Shown here: piece by piece, positions 1-7,328 of the stretch
How the letters are laid out: every line of letters begins with the position of its first letter
Numbering within the stretch: position 1 is the first letter of the stretch
NCBI RefSeq assembly: GCF_001530125.1
Contig: NZ_LDUG01000036.1
Coordinates: 1-64,000, forward strand
DNA from: Thiobacillus denitrificans
GTDB lineage: Bacteria > Pseudomonadota > Gammaproteobacteria > Burkholderiales > Thiobacillaceae
DNA length: 64,000 bases
Direction: 5' to 3'
Position numbers and translations under genes: made by a program
Notes under the pieces: model-generated
Databases searched by the model: none
What the model was told of the DNA's origin: nothing
Seen by the model: only the letters and a program-made list of their open reading frames with translations

Positions 1-161
1 TTCCGCCCGCGCGGGGCCACGACCGATGCAACGCCACGTCCAGAATTCGATCCCCACATTGCGCTTCCGCCTCGCAGCTGCCATCGCAAAAGGCTTGCTG
101 CAATGTCCATGCTGCGGGAGATCAGCAAATCAGGTCATGAATGTTTAATAACACAGTAGAA
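1..161. other. Left edge, no confident gene
   Basis: Both strands have short open stretches running off the window edge, for example a minus-strand frame beginning with an ATG near 112. None shows a recognisable motif, and codon usage is not decisive over so few bases. I cannot say whether this belongs to a neighbouring gene. Confidence 0.3.
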
Positions 162-762
162 CTAGGCTTCTGGATTGTTGGGCTCCTGCGTGCACCATTC
201 GCTGGCCAGACGGGACAGCGGACGCCAGCGCTTGTTCGCGCCGAGGTCGCAGGCGGCAAGGAAGTAGCTGCTTTCTGTGCCGGGTTTTTCCCAGAAAGTG
301 CTGCCGTCGCCGACGGCTTTGATCGGGTGATCCGCCATGTGCCGCAGCCAGCCCACTGGCAGGGCGAAGTGGAAATTGCCGCCGTTTGTCGACTTGAAGG
401 AGAGGATGCCGACGGCCTTCCTGGTCGAACAGGCCGCCGCCGCTGGCGCCGCGGTCGAATGGCGCCGAAGTCTGGATCACCTTGCCGCCGTCGCATTCAC
501 AGGTGTGCAGGCCGATGATCCTGCCTTCGCTGACGGCAGGCGCGCCGCCTGGATAGCCTACCGCCCTCACGTTCAGGCCCACCCGGGTCTGGCCGAGGCC
601 GATCATCGGCACCGGATCGGCCTGGTATCCGGGAACGTTGAGAGAGCACAGGTCGCGGTAGACATCGCGCTGATCGGGCCACGCCTGGCGGCGTGTGCCG
701 GCCTGCTCGACTTCGCTGTCGATCAGTGGATCGACCCTGATACGGAAGACGGCGTTTTGCAT
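162..762 (-). pseudogene. Trypsin-like serine protease remnant, frameshifted
   Basis: The reading frame carries the middle and end of a chymotrypsin-fold (S1/S1C-like) protease: a DLCSLNVPG stretch, a VGYPGG turn and the serine motif GASGGGLF. After FDQEGR, near 405, homology jumps to another frame, where VGILSFKSTNGG and ALPVGWLRHM continue and end in a stop at 162-164. One inserted base or two deleted bases would explain this. The N-terminal part with the catalytic histidine (usually ATNCHV-like) is not visible. In this family the proteins are trypsin-like peptidases of unknown substrate. With both a frameshift and a missing N-terminus, I read it as a dead gene; a sequencing error could explain the shift but not the missing histidine region. 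Confidence 0.6.
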
Positions 763-1115
763 GAGATGGAGCGTCCTGGCTATGTTGGCACCAGCCTCTC
801 GCTCTCGGACACGCGGCCACGCCTATAGGTTTTTGGCGCGCCAAACAGTGCTTTCCCCAACCCTGATATTGACGAAACGGGGTTTGTCGTTGGCACGTCC
901 GGCCTGGAGAAAGGGGAGGGCGATCTGTACGGCTCGATCTTGTATGACGTCGGTGCATCGCAGTAAGCCGTCGCTGAAAAGCGGTTGGTAGAAATCTTGA
1001 CCGTTGAGGGTGATGACGACCCGGAGCACGACCCTTGAACGATCAGGGGTCGTGTCTGTTGCGCGCGCAGTGGGCTGCACCAAGCAGCAGTGGTTTGCGG
1101 CATGAGTCGCAAACT
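763..1115 (-). other. Gap with possible coding scrap upstream of the protease remnant
   Basis: On the minus strand, in the same frame as the protease remnant and separated from it by a TAG at about 823, runs roughly 70 codons with GC-rich third positions (it includes LNGQDFYQPLFSDG and FVNIRVGESTVW). It has no clear start and I do not recognise the family. It could be an upstream part of the decayed gene or a separate fragment. Nothing else is visible here. Confidence 0.25.
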
Positions 1116-1580
1116 TCAGTGCGCCATGAATCGGCGCGCCAGCCAGTGGTCCAGGCTTAGCTTGCCGGGCCCGCTCAGTAATAGCGGCATGAACATCACC
1201 AGGTACATCAACGGCAGCTTGAACCCGTTGTCGCACACGTTGTAGCCGTTGCCCGCGTGCACGCTGGCCCAGGCGACGATCGTCAGAATGATGAGCGACA
1301 GGCTGAAGAAGCGGGTGCCCAGACCGATCACCAGCGCAATGGCACCGATCAGCTCGAACCAGGTGGACATGAACCACGAGATGTCAACCGGTACCAGGTT
1401 GAACGGGAAGGGAAAGGCGCTATAAATATCCGCGAACCAGTTGTCGCCGTTGAATTTCTCGACACCGGATTCCCAGAACTCCCAGGCCAGCAGCAATCGC
1501 AAGCCCAGCAGGCCAAGGTAGCTGCCGGCCTGATTGAGTAGACCGGTGAGCCCCGCATAAAGATGAATGATTGAATTCAT
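1116..1580 (-). CDS. DoxX family membrane protein
   Basis: A 154-residue protein with four hydrophobic helices, of normal DoxX length, starting LYAGLTGLLNQAGSYLGLLGLRLLLAWEF. DoxX-family proteins are small integral inner-membrane proteins; in HvfABCX and gig-type operons a DoxX protein is the usual last gene. It lies 76 bp downstream of the secreted Cys-rich peptide gene on the same strand and is probably in the same ECF-controlled transcript. Its biochemical role is unknown; a membrane redox or anchoring role for the peptide system is inference. The start ATG at 1580 gives an intact first helix. Confidence 0.85.
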   Translation of the reverse strand: MNSIIHLYAGLTGLLNQAGSYLGLLGLRLLLAWEFWESGVEKFNGDNWFADIYSAFPFPFNLVPVDISWFMSTWFELIGAIALVIGLGTRFFSLSLIILTIVAWASVHAGNGYNVCDNGFKLPLMYLVMFMPLLLSGPGKLSLDHWLARRFMAH

Positions 1581-1656
1581 GGTGAAAGCCTAATGGTTGA
1601 AGGGGAAGCGGAGTGAAAAATGGCCTGAAGCATTAACTCCAGGCCATGGTCATCAC

Positions 1657-1962
1657 TTACTTATTGCCATCCTTGGCCATGGCGTCCTTTTTAGTGGCGC
1701 CGCATTTGCCTTCGCCGCACTTGCCATCCTTGGCCTTGGTGTCCTTGGCCTTGGCATCTTTGGCACCGCCACATTGTCCATCTTGGACCTTGGCATTCTT
1801 ACTGGCGCCGCACTTGCCGTCCTGGGCCTTGTCGGCGGCGGCGACCATGTAGCCTTGCGAGAGCGCGTTCAGGGCAAACGGGTTGCCGGCAGCGTGAGCG
1901 ATGCCGGCTGCGCCGATGGCGGCGGTCAATGCGAGGGTGAGGGTGATTTTGCTTGAGTTCAT
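1657..1962 (-). CDS. Secreted Cys-rich peptide, HvfA/bufferin-like with EGKCG-type motifs
   Basis: A 101-residue protein with a Sec signal peptide (Lys near the start, hydrophobic core, cleavage near AHA-AGN), then the family-typical NPFALNALSQGYMVA segment. A low-complexity Lys/Ala/Asp tail follows with four motifs: DGKCG, DGQCG, DGKCG and EGKCG. In characterised relatives, Cys in such motifs is modified by a DUF692 (MNIO) enzyme with a DUF2063 partner, and the product binds copper. Neither partner is encoded between this gene and the DoxX gene, where they usually sit. The peptide is either modified by enzymes encoded elsewhere or acts unmodified as a thiol metal sponge. The ECF sigma and anti-sigma genes directly upstream suggest metal or oxidative-stress induction. 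Confidence 0.8.
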   Translation of the reverse strand: MNSSKITLTLALTAAIGAAGIAHAAGNPFALNALSQGYMVAAADKAQDGKCGASKNAKVQDGQCGGAKDAKAKDTKAKDGKCGEGKCGATKKDAMAKDGNK

Positions 1963-2051
1963 GATGGTTCTCCTAAAGTTTGAGTCAGTGGTTTGCCCGT
2001 GCAGCCGGTTTCAAAAGCGTGGCCGCGGTGCGTTTACGGCGATATTCCCGA

Positions 2052-2327
2052 TCAGGCGGATGGCTTGCTGTGTTGACGCTGCTGTTCGGCAAGCGCCCGG
2101 TTGATGCGCTCACGCGCCTCGGCCGAAAGCGCCTGGTCCGTGGCTTTGGCTTCGGCACGCCGGTCTGACAGACGCAGCAAGCGCCGCATCAGTGCAATCT
2201 GGCGTTCGAAACGTCGGCAGTTGACGCACATCCACAGGTGGATGCGCAGTCCCCAGCGTTCGCGAAAACTCAAAGGTCGATCCTGGCCTTGCGAGACCAG
2301 GTGGCTTGCGTCCTTGCATGTCAACAT
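2052..2327 (-). CDS. Zinc-finger anti-sigma factor
   Basis: A 91-residue soluble protein beginning MLTCKDASHLVSQ, with a Cys near position 4 and a HLWMCVNCRRF motif typical of the zf-HC2/ZAS anti-sigma fold (H-x3-C-x2-C). No membrane helix follows, so it is probably a cytoplasmic ZAS-type anti-sigma factor. The start at 2327 lies 4 bp after the sigma-factor stop and puts the zinc-binding residues at the N-terminus; the longer upstream frame is only the sigma gene read out of frame. It likely holds the neighbouring sigma factor inactive until thiol or metal stress disrupts zinc binding. Confidence 0.8.
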   Translation of the reverse strand: MLTCKDASHLVSQGQDRPLSFRERWGLRIHLWMCVNCRRFERQIALMRRLLRLSDRRAEAKATDQALSAEARERINRALAEQQRQHSKPSA

Positions 2328-2331
2328 CGCA

Positions 2332-2919
2332 TTAGTTCCGGGCGCGCCCGGCTCCGTTCTGGTCGAGACACTGCCGGAGCCCCATGCGGGCCCGATACAG
2401 CATCGTCCACACGTTCGTCGGCGAGATTTCCATTTCCTGACAGATGGTTTCGGTGGACTCCTCCATGACCTCGCGCAGCATGAACAATCTCCCGAGGCGT
2501 TCGGGAAGCGCATCCAGGCAGCGTTGCAGGATGGCGATCAACTGACTGCGCGCCAGCGAATCTTCAGGATTGCCCCAATCGGAGACTTTTTCACGCCAAC
2601 TGCCGTTGGCGTCGAAGAAATCCTCATCGGCAAACAAGTCGTTGTCGGCTGATACAAGATCGGGAGATTCCAGGGGCGCTTCGCGTGCTTCGTGACGAAA
2701 CTGATCCATGATCTTGTGCTTGAGGATGCCGATGAGCCAGGTCCGCACCGACGCCCCGCCGTTGAATCGCGCGTGCGCCTGCAGGGCGGCGACCAGCGTG
2801 TCCTGTACCACTTCCTCCGCCTTGTTGGCGTCGCGCAGGCGCAGCATTGCAAAGCGATACAGCGCGCTGCCATGCTGTTCGAGCCATGTTTCCGGACTTT
2901 CGCTGGTCGTGTCGCTCAA
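2332..2919 (-). CDS. ECF RNA polymerase sigma factor
   Basis: A 195-residue sigma-70 factor of the ECF type. Region 2 contains HGSALYRFAMLRLRDANKAEEVVQDTLVAAL and TWLIGILKHKIMDQFR (a contiguous match to sigma2), and region 4 contains LPERLGRLFMLREV with the ISPTNVWTMLYRARMGLR helix-turn-helix. I choose the TTG start at 2919, because AGGAG sits 7 bases upstream and the protein then starts at normal length; the longer frame to 3036 would add an atypical tail. First gene of a four-gene unit with the anti-sigma factor, the Cys-rich peptide and DoxX. The layout resembles ECF-controlled gig operons of metal-tolerant betaproteobacteria. Confidence 0.85.
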   Translation of the reverse strand: MSDTTSESPETWLEQHGSALYRFAMLRLRDANKAEEVVQDTLVAALQAHARFNGGASVRTWLIGILKHKIMDQFRHEAREAPLESPDLVSADNDLFADEDFFDANGSWREKVSDWGNPEDSLARSQLIAILQRCLDALPERLGRLFMLREVMEESTETICQEMEISPTNVWTMLYRARMGLRQCLDQNGAGRARN

Positions 2920-3132
2920 TGCTGTCTCCTGATCGTGTGACTGTCGAAATAAAACTATGCAGAATAATGAACCAGACGGTACATAATAATAGAGTCGGTT
3001 TTCTGTTTGTTTCCTTACACGCGCCATACCCGGCACCCCATGGATTCCCGGTTTGAAAAATGTTGATGGGGTGGTTGTCAGGATCGGGTTGTTGAATCGA
3101 CCAATTGGATTGTCAAAACAGGAGAGAAACGT

Positions 3133-3207
3133 ATGTCACGTCTTGCCATAACCACACTGATGCTTGCCTGGCTGATTCCGCCTGCCAGGGCAGCCGCGAT
3201 CCAATAG
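3133..3207 (+). CDS. Possible 24-residue signal-peptide-like ORF or truncated secreted protein
   Basis: An ATG at 3133 with GGAGAG 6-7 bases upstream opens a frame reading MSRLAITTLMLAWLIPPARA then AAIQ and a TAG at 3205-3207. The sequence is a textbook Sec leader with an ARA cleavage site and almost nothing behind it. It could be a secreted-protein gene cut by a nonsense change, since the frame stays open for about 26 codons past the stop, or a chance ORF. It occupies the 440-bp space between the divergent sigma-factor and tetR genes, which otherwise holds only the tetR promoter. Confidence 0.3.
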   Translation: MSRLAITTLMLAWLIPPARAAAIQ

Positions 3208-3323
3208 CGGACGCAGCTACAGAGGTTTGCCTGGCATCAATACCCCAGGGGCGCGGAGCGTCGTATTCGGACTGGTACTTGGAAATAGATCATGTTCAGG
3301 AGCAAAGGATTGAGCCTTTGCGG

Positions 3324-3354
3324 TTGACATTGTGAACCAACCGGTTCATATATA
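3324..3354 (+). promoter_or_regulatory. Predicted tetR promoter overlapping its operator
   Basis: TTGACA at 3324-3329 is a perfect -35 box. TATATA or CATATA around 3347-3354 serves as -10 at 17-19 bp spacing. The operator 3333-3348 fills the spacer, the standard arrangement for TetR autorepression. The predicted start point falls at about 3360, the tetR ATG, with no Shine-Dalgarno before it. Confidence 0.55.
3333..3348. promoter_or_regulatory. TetR-family operator 1 (TGAACC-N4-GGTTCA)
   Basis: A perfect 6-4-6 inverted repeat, TGAACCAACCGGTTCA, directly before tetR. It has the same architecture as the site at 3981-3996, which supports autoregulation by the adjacent TetR protein. Confidence 0.65.
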
Positions 3355-3359
3355 AAAAT

Positions 3360-3953
3360 ATGAAGCCATCTCCTGGTCGACCGCTCGAATTCGATCCTGA
3401 CGCCGCGCTCGATGCGGCGATGCAGGTTTTCTGGCGCAATGGCTATGAAAATACTTCGATGCAGGATCTGCTCGAAGCCATGCAGATATCCAAGAGCAGC
3501 CTGTACCAGGCGTTTGGCGGCAAGCAGGCCTTGTTCGAGCGCTGCATGGCGCGTTACGGCGATTACATGATCGGGGCCCTGCGTGATGCCTTGCTGGCTT
3601 CACCCAGCGGACTGGGATTTGTCCGGCAGTTTCTGGAGGGCGTACTGGATGAGGCGCGCGGGGTGTGCGAGGTGCGTGGATGCCTGGTATTGAATACCGC
3701 CAACGAATTCGCCCGCCGCAACCCACAGATTGCCGAGGCGGTGTCGCATGGCCTGAACCGCTTTCATGGCGTATTGCTGGCTGCGGTCGAGCGTGCCCAG
3801 CAAGAAGGCGATATCCCGCCGGAGCGCAATGCAGTAATGCTGGCCACGTATCTGGTCAGCAGCATGAGCGGCCTGAAGACGATGATCAAGGCCGGTGCAG
3901 GCGAAGAGAGCCTTAAAGGGATCATCGAACTGACTTTGAAGGCGTTGCAGTAA
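3360..3953 (+). CDS. TetR/AcrR family transcriptional repressor
   Basis: A 197-residue regulator. The N-terminal DNA-binding domain (about residues 10-60) shows ALDAAMQVFWRNGYENTSMQDLLEAM, spanning helix 1 to helix 2, and ISKSSLYQAFGGKQALFERCM, the recognition helix and following turn. The C-terminal ligand-binding half includes EVRGCLVLNTANEFA, typical of the AcuR/NemR-like branch, whose members often sense electrophiles through cysteines; the Cys here fits but is not proof. It lies 57 bp upstream of a carboxymuconolactone-decarboxylase-like gene. Matching operators before both genes suggest it represses itself and that enzyme. The ATG coincides with the predicted transcription start. Confidence 0.9.
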   Translation: MKPSPGRPLEFDPDAALDAAMQVFWRNGYENTSMQDLLEAMQISKSSLYQAFGGKQALFERCMARYGDYMIGALRDALLASPSGLGFVRQFLEGVLDEARGVCEVRGCLVLNTANEFARRNPQIAEAVSHGLNRFHGVLLAAVERAQQEGDIPPERNAVMLATYLVSSMSGLKTMIKAGAGEESLKGIIELTLKALQ

Positions 3954-3980
3954 GGATTCGACCTTTTGTTCGACCAATAA

Positions 3981-3996
3981 TGGACCGTCAGGTCCA
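3981..3996. promoter_or_regulatory. TetR-family operator 2 (TGGACC-N4-GGTCCA)
   Basis: A perfect 6-4-6 inverted repeat, TGGACCGTCAGGTCCA, between tetR and the downstream peroxidase-related gene. It matches the shared form TGRACC-N4-GGTYCA with operator 1. Confidence 0.6.
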
Positions 3997-4010
3997 CTAA
4001 TCAAGGAGTC

Positions 4011-4583
4011 ATGATGCAAGCGGAATACAAACTGTCCCTCCCACCCCTCACCGAAGCCAATGCCGACATGATCGCCGCCGACCGGATGCGTGCTGCGCAG
4101 GCCGGTTTTGGCTTCGTACCCAACATGTATGGCGTGATGGCCAACTCGCCCGGGCTGCTCGATACCTATGTGCATGGCTATGAGCGATTTCGGGCCTTGT
4201 CCGGCTTTACGCCGGCCGAGCAGGAGGTGGTGCTGCTGGCGGTCAGCCGCGAAAACGGTTGCACCTATTGTGTCGCTGCGCACAGTTTCATCGCCGACAA
4301 GATGTCCGGTGTTGCTGACGCCGTTACCAATGCCATCCGCGATGGCCGGCCGATCCCGGATGCCAGGCTGGCCGCCCTGCATGACTTCACCCGCGCCATG
4401 GTGACGAAGCGTGGACTGCCCGGCAAGACTGACGTGAGCGCCTTCCTCGCCGCGGGTTACAGCGAACGCCAGATTCTGGAAGTCGTATTGGCGATTGCAG
4501 TGAAAACCCTGAGCAATTACGCCAACCACCTGTTCCATACCCCGGTAGACGCCATGTTTGCCGGCCGGACGTGGACGGATTGA
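4011..4583 (+). CDS. Carboxymuconolactone decarboxylase-like / peroxidase-related enzyme (AhpD fold)
   Basis: A 190-residue AhpD-fold protein. The active-site motif ENGCTYCVAAHS holds the CxxC plus downstream His that AhpD relatives use for thiol-based hydroperoxide reduction. The N-terminal LPPLTEANAD and FVPNMYGVMANSP stretches are typical of the uncharacterised peroxidase-related branch. An AAGGAG lies upstream of the paired ATGs at 4011/4014. Control by the preceding TetR gene is likely from the operator at 3981. The substrate is unknown; organic peroxide or electrophile detoxification is the family expectation. Confidence 0.85.
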   Translation: MMQAEYKLSLPPLTEANADMIAADRMRAAQAGFGFVPNMYGVMANSPGLLDTYVHGYERFRALSGFTPAEQEVVLLAVSRENGCTYCVAAHSFIADKMSGVADAVTNAIRDGRPIPDARLAALHDFTRAMVTKRGLPGKTDVSAFLAAGYSERQILEVVLAIAVKTLSNYANHLFHTPVDAMFAGRTWTD

Positions 4584-4656
4584 TCGCTGACATACGACAA
4601 ACGCGCAATACACGGCTGGGCGCGTAAAAGAATCAGCCGTTTTTTAGGAGATCAGC

Positions 4657-4884
4657 ATGAACTTCGATAAAGAACTGGATGCACGCGGCCTCAACTGTCC
4701 GTTGCCTATTTTGCGCACCAAAAAATCCCTGGGTGAACTGGAAAGCGGGCAGATTTTGAAAGTGAGTTCCACCGACCCTGGCTCGGTCAAGGACATGCAG
4801 GCGTTTGCCAAGCAGACCGGCAACGAACTGTTGTCCACCGCCGAAAACGGGGGGCAGTTCATCTTCCTGATGCGCAAGCATTGA
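4657..4884 (+). CDS. tusA: TusA-type sulfurtransferase
   Basis: A 75-residue protein with the diagnostic LDARGLNCPLPILRTKK segment; the Cys of CPxP (about residue 14) carries the persulfide in this family. TusA proteins pass sulfane sulfur between carriers, for tRNA thiolation or, in sulfur oxidisers, towards the Dsr or sHdr oxidation pathways. The dsrE2-type gene starts 33 bp downstream. This tusA-dsrE2 pairing is known from sulfur-oxidising bacteria and favours a dissimilatory role over tRNA modification. Confidence 0.9.
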   Translation: MNFDKELDARGLNCPLPILRTKKSLGELESGQILKVSSTDPGSVKDMQAFAKQTGNELLSTAENGGQFIFLMRKH

Positions 4885-4917
4885 GTCGTCATCCACCCAA
4901 GGAACAGGAGGGACATC

Positions 4918-5427
4918 ATGGAAACCAAGAAAATGGCGATCATCGCCACCAAAGGCACGCTGGACTGGGCTTATCCGCCCTTCATCCTCGCCTCCACCGC
5001 CGCCGCGCTGGGTTACGAGGTGCAGATGTTTTTCACCTTCTACGGCCTGCAACTGCTGAAAAAGGATTTGTCCGGGCTCAAGGTTAGCCCGCTGGGCAAC
5101 CCCGGCATGCCGATGAAAATGCCGTTCGGCCCTCGCTGGTTCAAGGGGATCAACTGGAATATCCCGAATGCGTTGCAGTCGCTGGTGCCGGGGTATGAAA
5201 ATCTTGCCACCTCGCTGATGAAACAGACGATTGCCAACAACGGTGTGGCTTCGATTCCCGAGCTGCGCGAACTATGCGTCGAGGCCGATGTGAAGATGAT
5301 CGGCTGCCAGATGACGGTCGAGCTGTTCGGCTTCGACCAGCGCGAGTTCATGGATGGTATCGAGTACGGCGGCGCGGCGACGTTTTTCGAGTTTGCGGGC
5401 GAAACGGACATCTGCCTGTTCATTTAG
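4918..5427 (+). CDS. DsrE2/DsrE-like sulfur carrier protein
   Basis: A 169-residue DsrE/DsrF/DrsH-like protein. The N-terminus KKMAIIATKGTLDWAYPPFI and the conserved Cys in MIGCQMTVELFG (about residue 130) match the DsrE2 group, whose Cys is persulfidated. Hydrophobic stretches near residues 20-45 fit the membrane association reported for some DsrE2 proteins. AGGAGG lies 8 bases before the ATG. It forms a two-gene unit with tusA for sulfane-sulfur trafficking. Confidence 0.85.
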   Translation: METKKMAIIATKGTLDWAYPPFILASTAAALGYEVQMFFTFYGLQLLKKDLSGLKVSPLGNPGMPMKMPFGPRWFKGINWNIPNALQSLVPGYENLATSLMKQTIANNGVASIPELRELCVEADVKMIGCQMTVELFGFDQREFMDGIEYGGAATFFEFAGETDICLFI

Positions 5428-5672
5428 GCGGCATGGTCAGGCGGCGGCGTGCGGGCCGCCCGCTCGGACATGGACGGGGGGGCTCGCCTGACTTCGCTTG
5501 AGCCTGTGTCGCAGAGAAAAGCGTTGCCGCCCCGGAGCATCGCCGGTATAGTGCGGCCTCCCGCATCCTGCCAATCGATGCGCGGTTCTCTTACCCCGAT
5601 CTCACGATCCCCTATTCGTCTGCCTCGATTGGTGTTGCCACAAGCGCAACAGGCCGTCGCAGGAAAACCTAC

Positions 5673-7085
5673 ATGACTACTGAAACAACCCTTGCCGGCC
5701 CAGGCTTTAACGAGCTTGGCCTGGCCGAACCCATCATGCGTGCGATTGCCGATGCCGGCTACACCACGCCCACCCCGATTCAGGCACAGGCAATTCCGCA
5801 GGTGCTGGCGGGCGGCGATCTGCTCGCCGCCGCGCAGACCGGCACCGGCAAGACCGCCGGCTTCACGCTGCCGATCCTGCATCAACTGTCGACGCGCGCA
5901 GTGCAGGCCTCCAAGCCGGGCCGTCCGCGCTGCCTGATTCTGGTGCCGACGCGCGAACTCGCCGCGCAGGTCGAGGAATCGGTCAAAACCTACGGCAAAT
6001 ACCTGTCGCTCACCTCGATGGTGATGTTCGGCGGCGTCAACATCAACCCGCAGTTCAAGGCGCTGAAGTCGCGCGTCGACATCCTGGTGTCGACGCCGGG
6101 CCGTCTGCTCGATCACATGGGGCAGAAGACGGTGGACCTGTCCGGCGTCGAAATCCTGGTGCTCGACGAAGCCGACCGCATGCTTGATATGGGCTTCATC
6201 CGCGACATCAAGAAAGTGCTCGCCGTGCTGCCCAAGCAGCGCCAGACCCTGCTGTTCTCGGCGACTTTCTCCGACGAGATCCGCACCCTGGCCAACGGCC
6301 TGCTGAACAACCCGAAGAGCGTCGAAGTCGCGCGTCGCAACACCACGGTGGAGATCATCGAGCAGTCGATGCACCGGGTGCCGCAGGCGCACAAGCGCGA
6401 TTTGCTGGCGCACCTGATCAAGCACCATGACTGGCAGCAGGTGCTGGTGTTCACCCGCACCAAGCACGGCGCCAACAAGCTCGCCGAGAAGCTGGTGAAG
6501 GACGGCATCGGCGCCGCCGCGATCCACGGCAACAAGAGCCAGTCGGCGCGCACCAAGGCGCTGGCGAGCTTCAAGGACGGCAGCGTGCGCGTGCTGGTGG
6601 CGACCGACATCGCCGCCCGCGGCATCGACATCGACCAGTTGCCGCAGGTGGTGAACTTCGAACTGCCCAACGTGCCGGAAGACTACGTCCACCGCATCGG
6701 CCGCACCGGCCGCGCCGGCACCACCGGCTCGGCGCTGTCGCTGGTGGATGACGAGGAAATGAGCTACCTGCGCGACATCGAAAAGCTGATCAAGCGCGCG
6801 ATCGTGCGCGTCGAAATCGAACCCGGCTTCGTTCCGCCGGCCAAGGCCGATCTGATGTCCGACGAGCGTCCGCCGCGTCCGCCGCAAGGCCGTAGTGGCC
6901 CGCGTCAAGGGCAGGGCGCGGGCAATCGCAACGCGTCCGGCCGTGCGCCGCAGGGCCGCTCCGCAGCAGGCAGTGCCAAGCCCGCAGCCAGCCGCGCCGC
7001 CGCGCCGAGCACCGCTGCCCAGCCGCGCAAGCCGCGTCCGCCAGCCGCCTTGTTTGCGGGCAAGCCGGGGACGCGCGGACACTAG
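5673..7085 (+). CDS. rhlE: DEAD-box ATP-dependent RNA helicase RhlE
   Basis: A 470-residue helicase with the full DEAD-box set: Q motif [19 protein letters not shown], motif I AQTGTGKT (about 54), PTRELA, DEAD (about 165), SAT (about 196), ARGIDI and [10 protein letters not shown]. The C-terminal 80 residues are a basic, low-complexity Arg/Pro/Ala tail, as in RhlE, probably for RNA binding. It unwinds structured RNA in ribosome assembly or RNA decay. No gene is co-oriented tightly; the strong palindrome at 7175-7226 follows it. Confidence 0.92.
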   Translation: MTTETTLAGPGFNELGLAEPIMRAIADAGYTTPTPIQAQAIPQVLAGGDLLAAAQTGTGKTAGFTLPILHQLSTRAVQASKPGRPRCLILVPTRELAAQVEESVKTYGKYLSLTSMVMFGGVNINPQFKALKSRVDILVSTPGRLLDHMGQKTVDLSGVEILVLDEADRMLDMGFIRDIKKVLAVLPKQRQTLLFSATFSDEIRTLANGLLNNPKSVEVARRNTTVEIIEQSMHRVPQAHKRDLLAHLIKHHDWQQVLVFTRTKHGANKLAEKLVKDGIGAAAIHGNKSQSARTKALASFKDGSVRVLVATDIAARGIDIDQLPQVVNFELPNVPEDYVHRIGRTGRAGTTGSALSLVDDEEMSYLRDIEKLIKRAIVRVEIEPGFVPPAKADLMSDERPPRPPQGRSGPRQGQGAGNRNASGRAPQGRSAAGSAKPAASRAAAPSTAAQPRKPRPPAALFAGKPGTRGH

Positions 7086-7132
7086 TTTTTTTCGTCATCG
7101 CGCGGCTCGTCGAGCCGTGGTGAATCCGTCCT

Positions 7133-7242
7133 GATTCGTGCTTCTGGATTTGCCTGAGGGATTTCGATTCACCCAATACCATGGCCCGTATTGCGCAGCG
7201 TGCTGCGCAATACGGGCCATGGTATTTTCAACTGCACGAATC
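7133..7242. repeat. Nested inverted-repeat element with a perfect 25-bp-arm palindrome
   Basis: The core at 7175-7226 is a perfect inverted repeat with 25-bp arms and a 2-base centre (left arm begins AATACCATGGCCCGTATTGC). A second pair, GATTCGTGC at 7133-7141 and GCACGAATC at 7234-7242, frames it, giving the look of a small non-coding mobile element. The core is followed by TATTTTC, so it could also terminate rhlE transcription. The arms are unusually long and perfect for an ordinary terminator. Confidence 0.75.
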
Positions 7243-7328
7243 CCTGCCATGGCGGCGCCAGTGCGTGATGGCTGCCGACTTGTCGGCTTTACAACCACGG
7301 CCTCCCATTCGCTGGGACAATTGCCGTC

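Noticed and set aside
5424-7082. Long minus-strand open frame opposite rhlE
   Set aside because: It is the complement of a GC-rich gene with clear DEAD-box motifs; His/Arg/Ala-rich with no family features.
7093-7107. CGGCTC-GTC-GAGCCG hairpin after rhlE as terminator
   Set aside because: The T run precedes the stem on the coding strand; nothing suitable follows.
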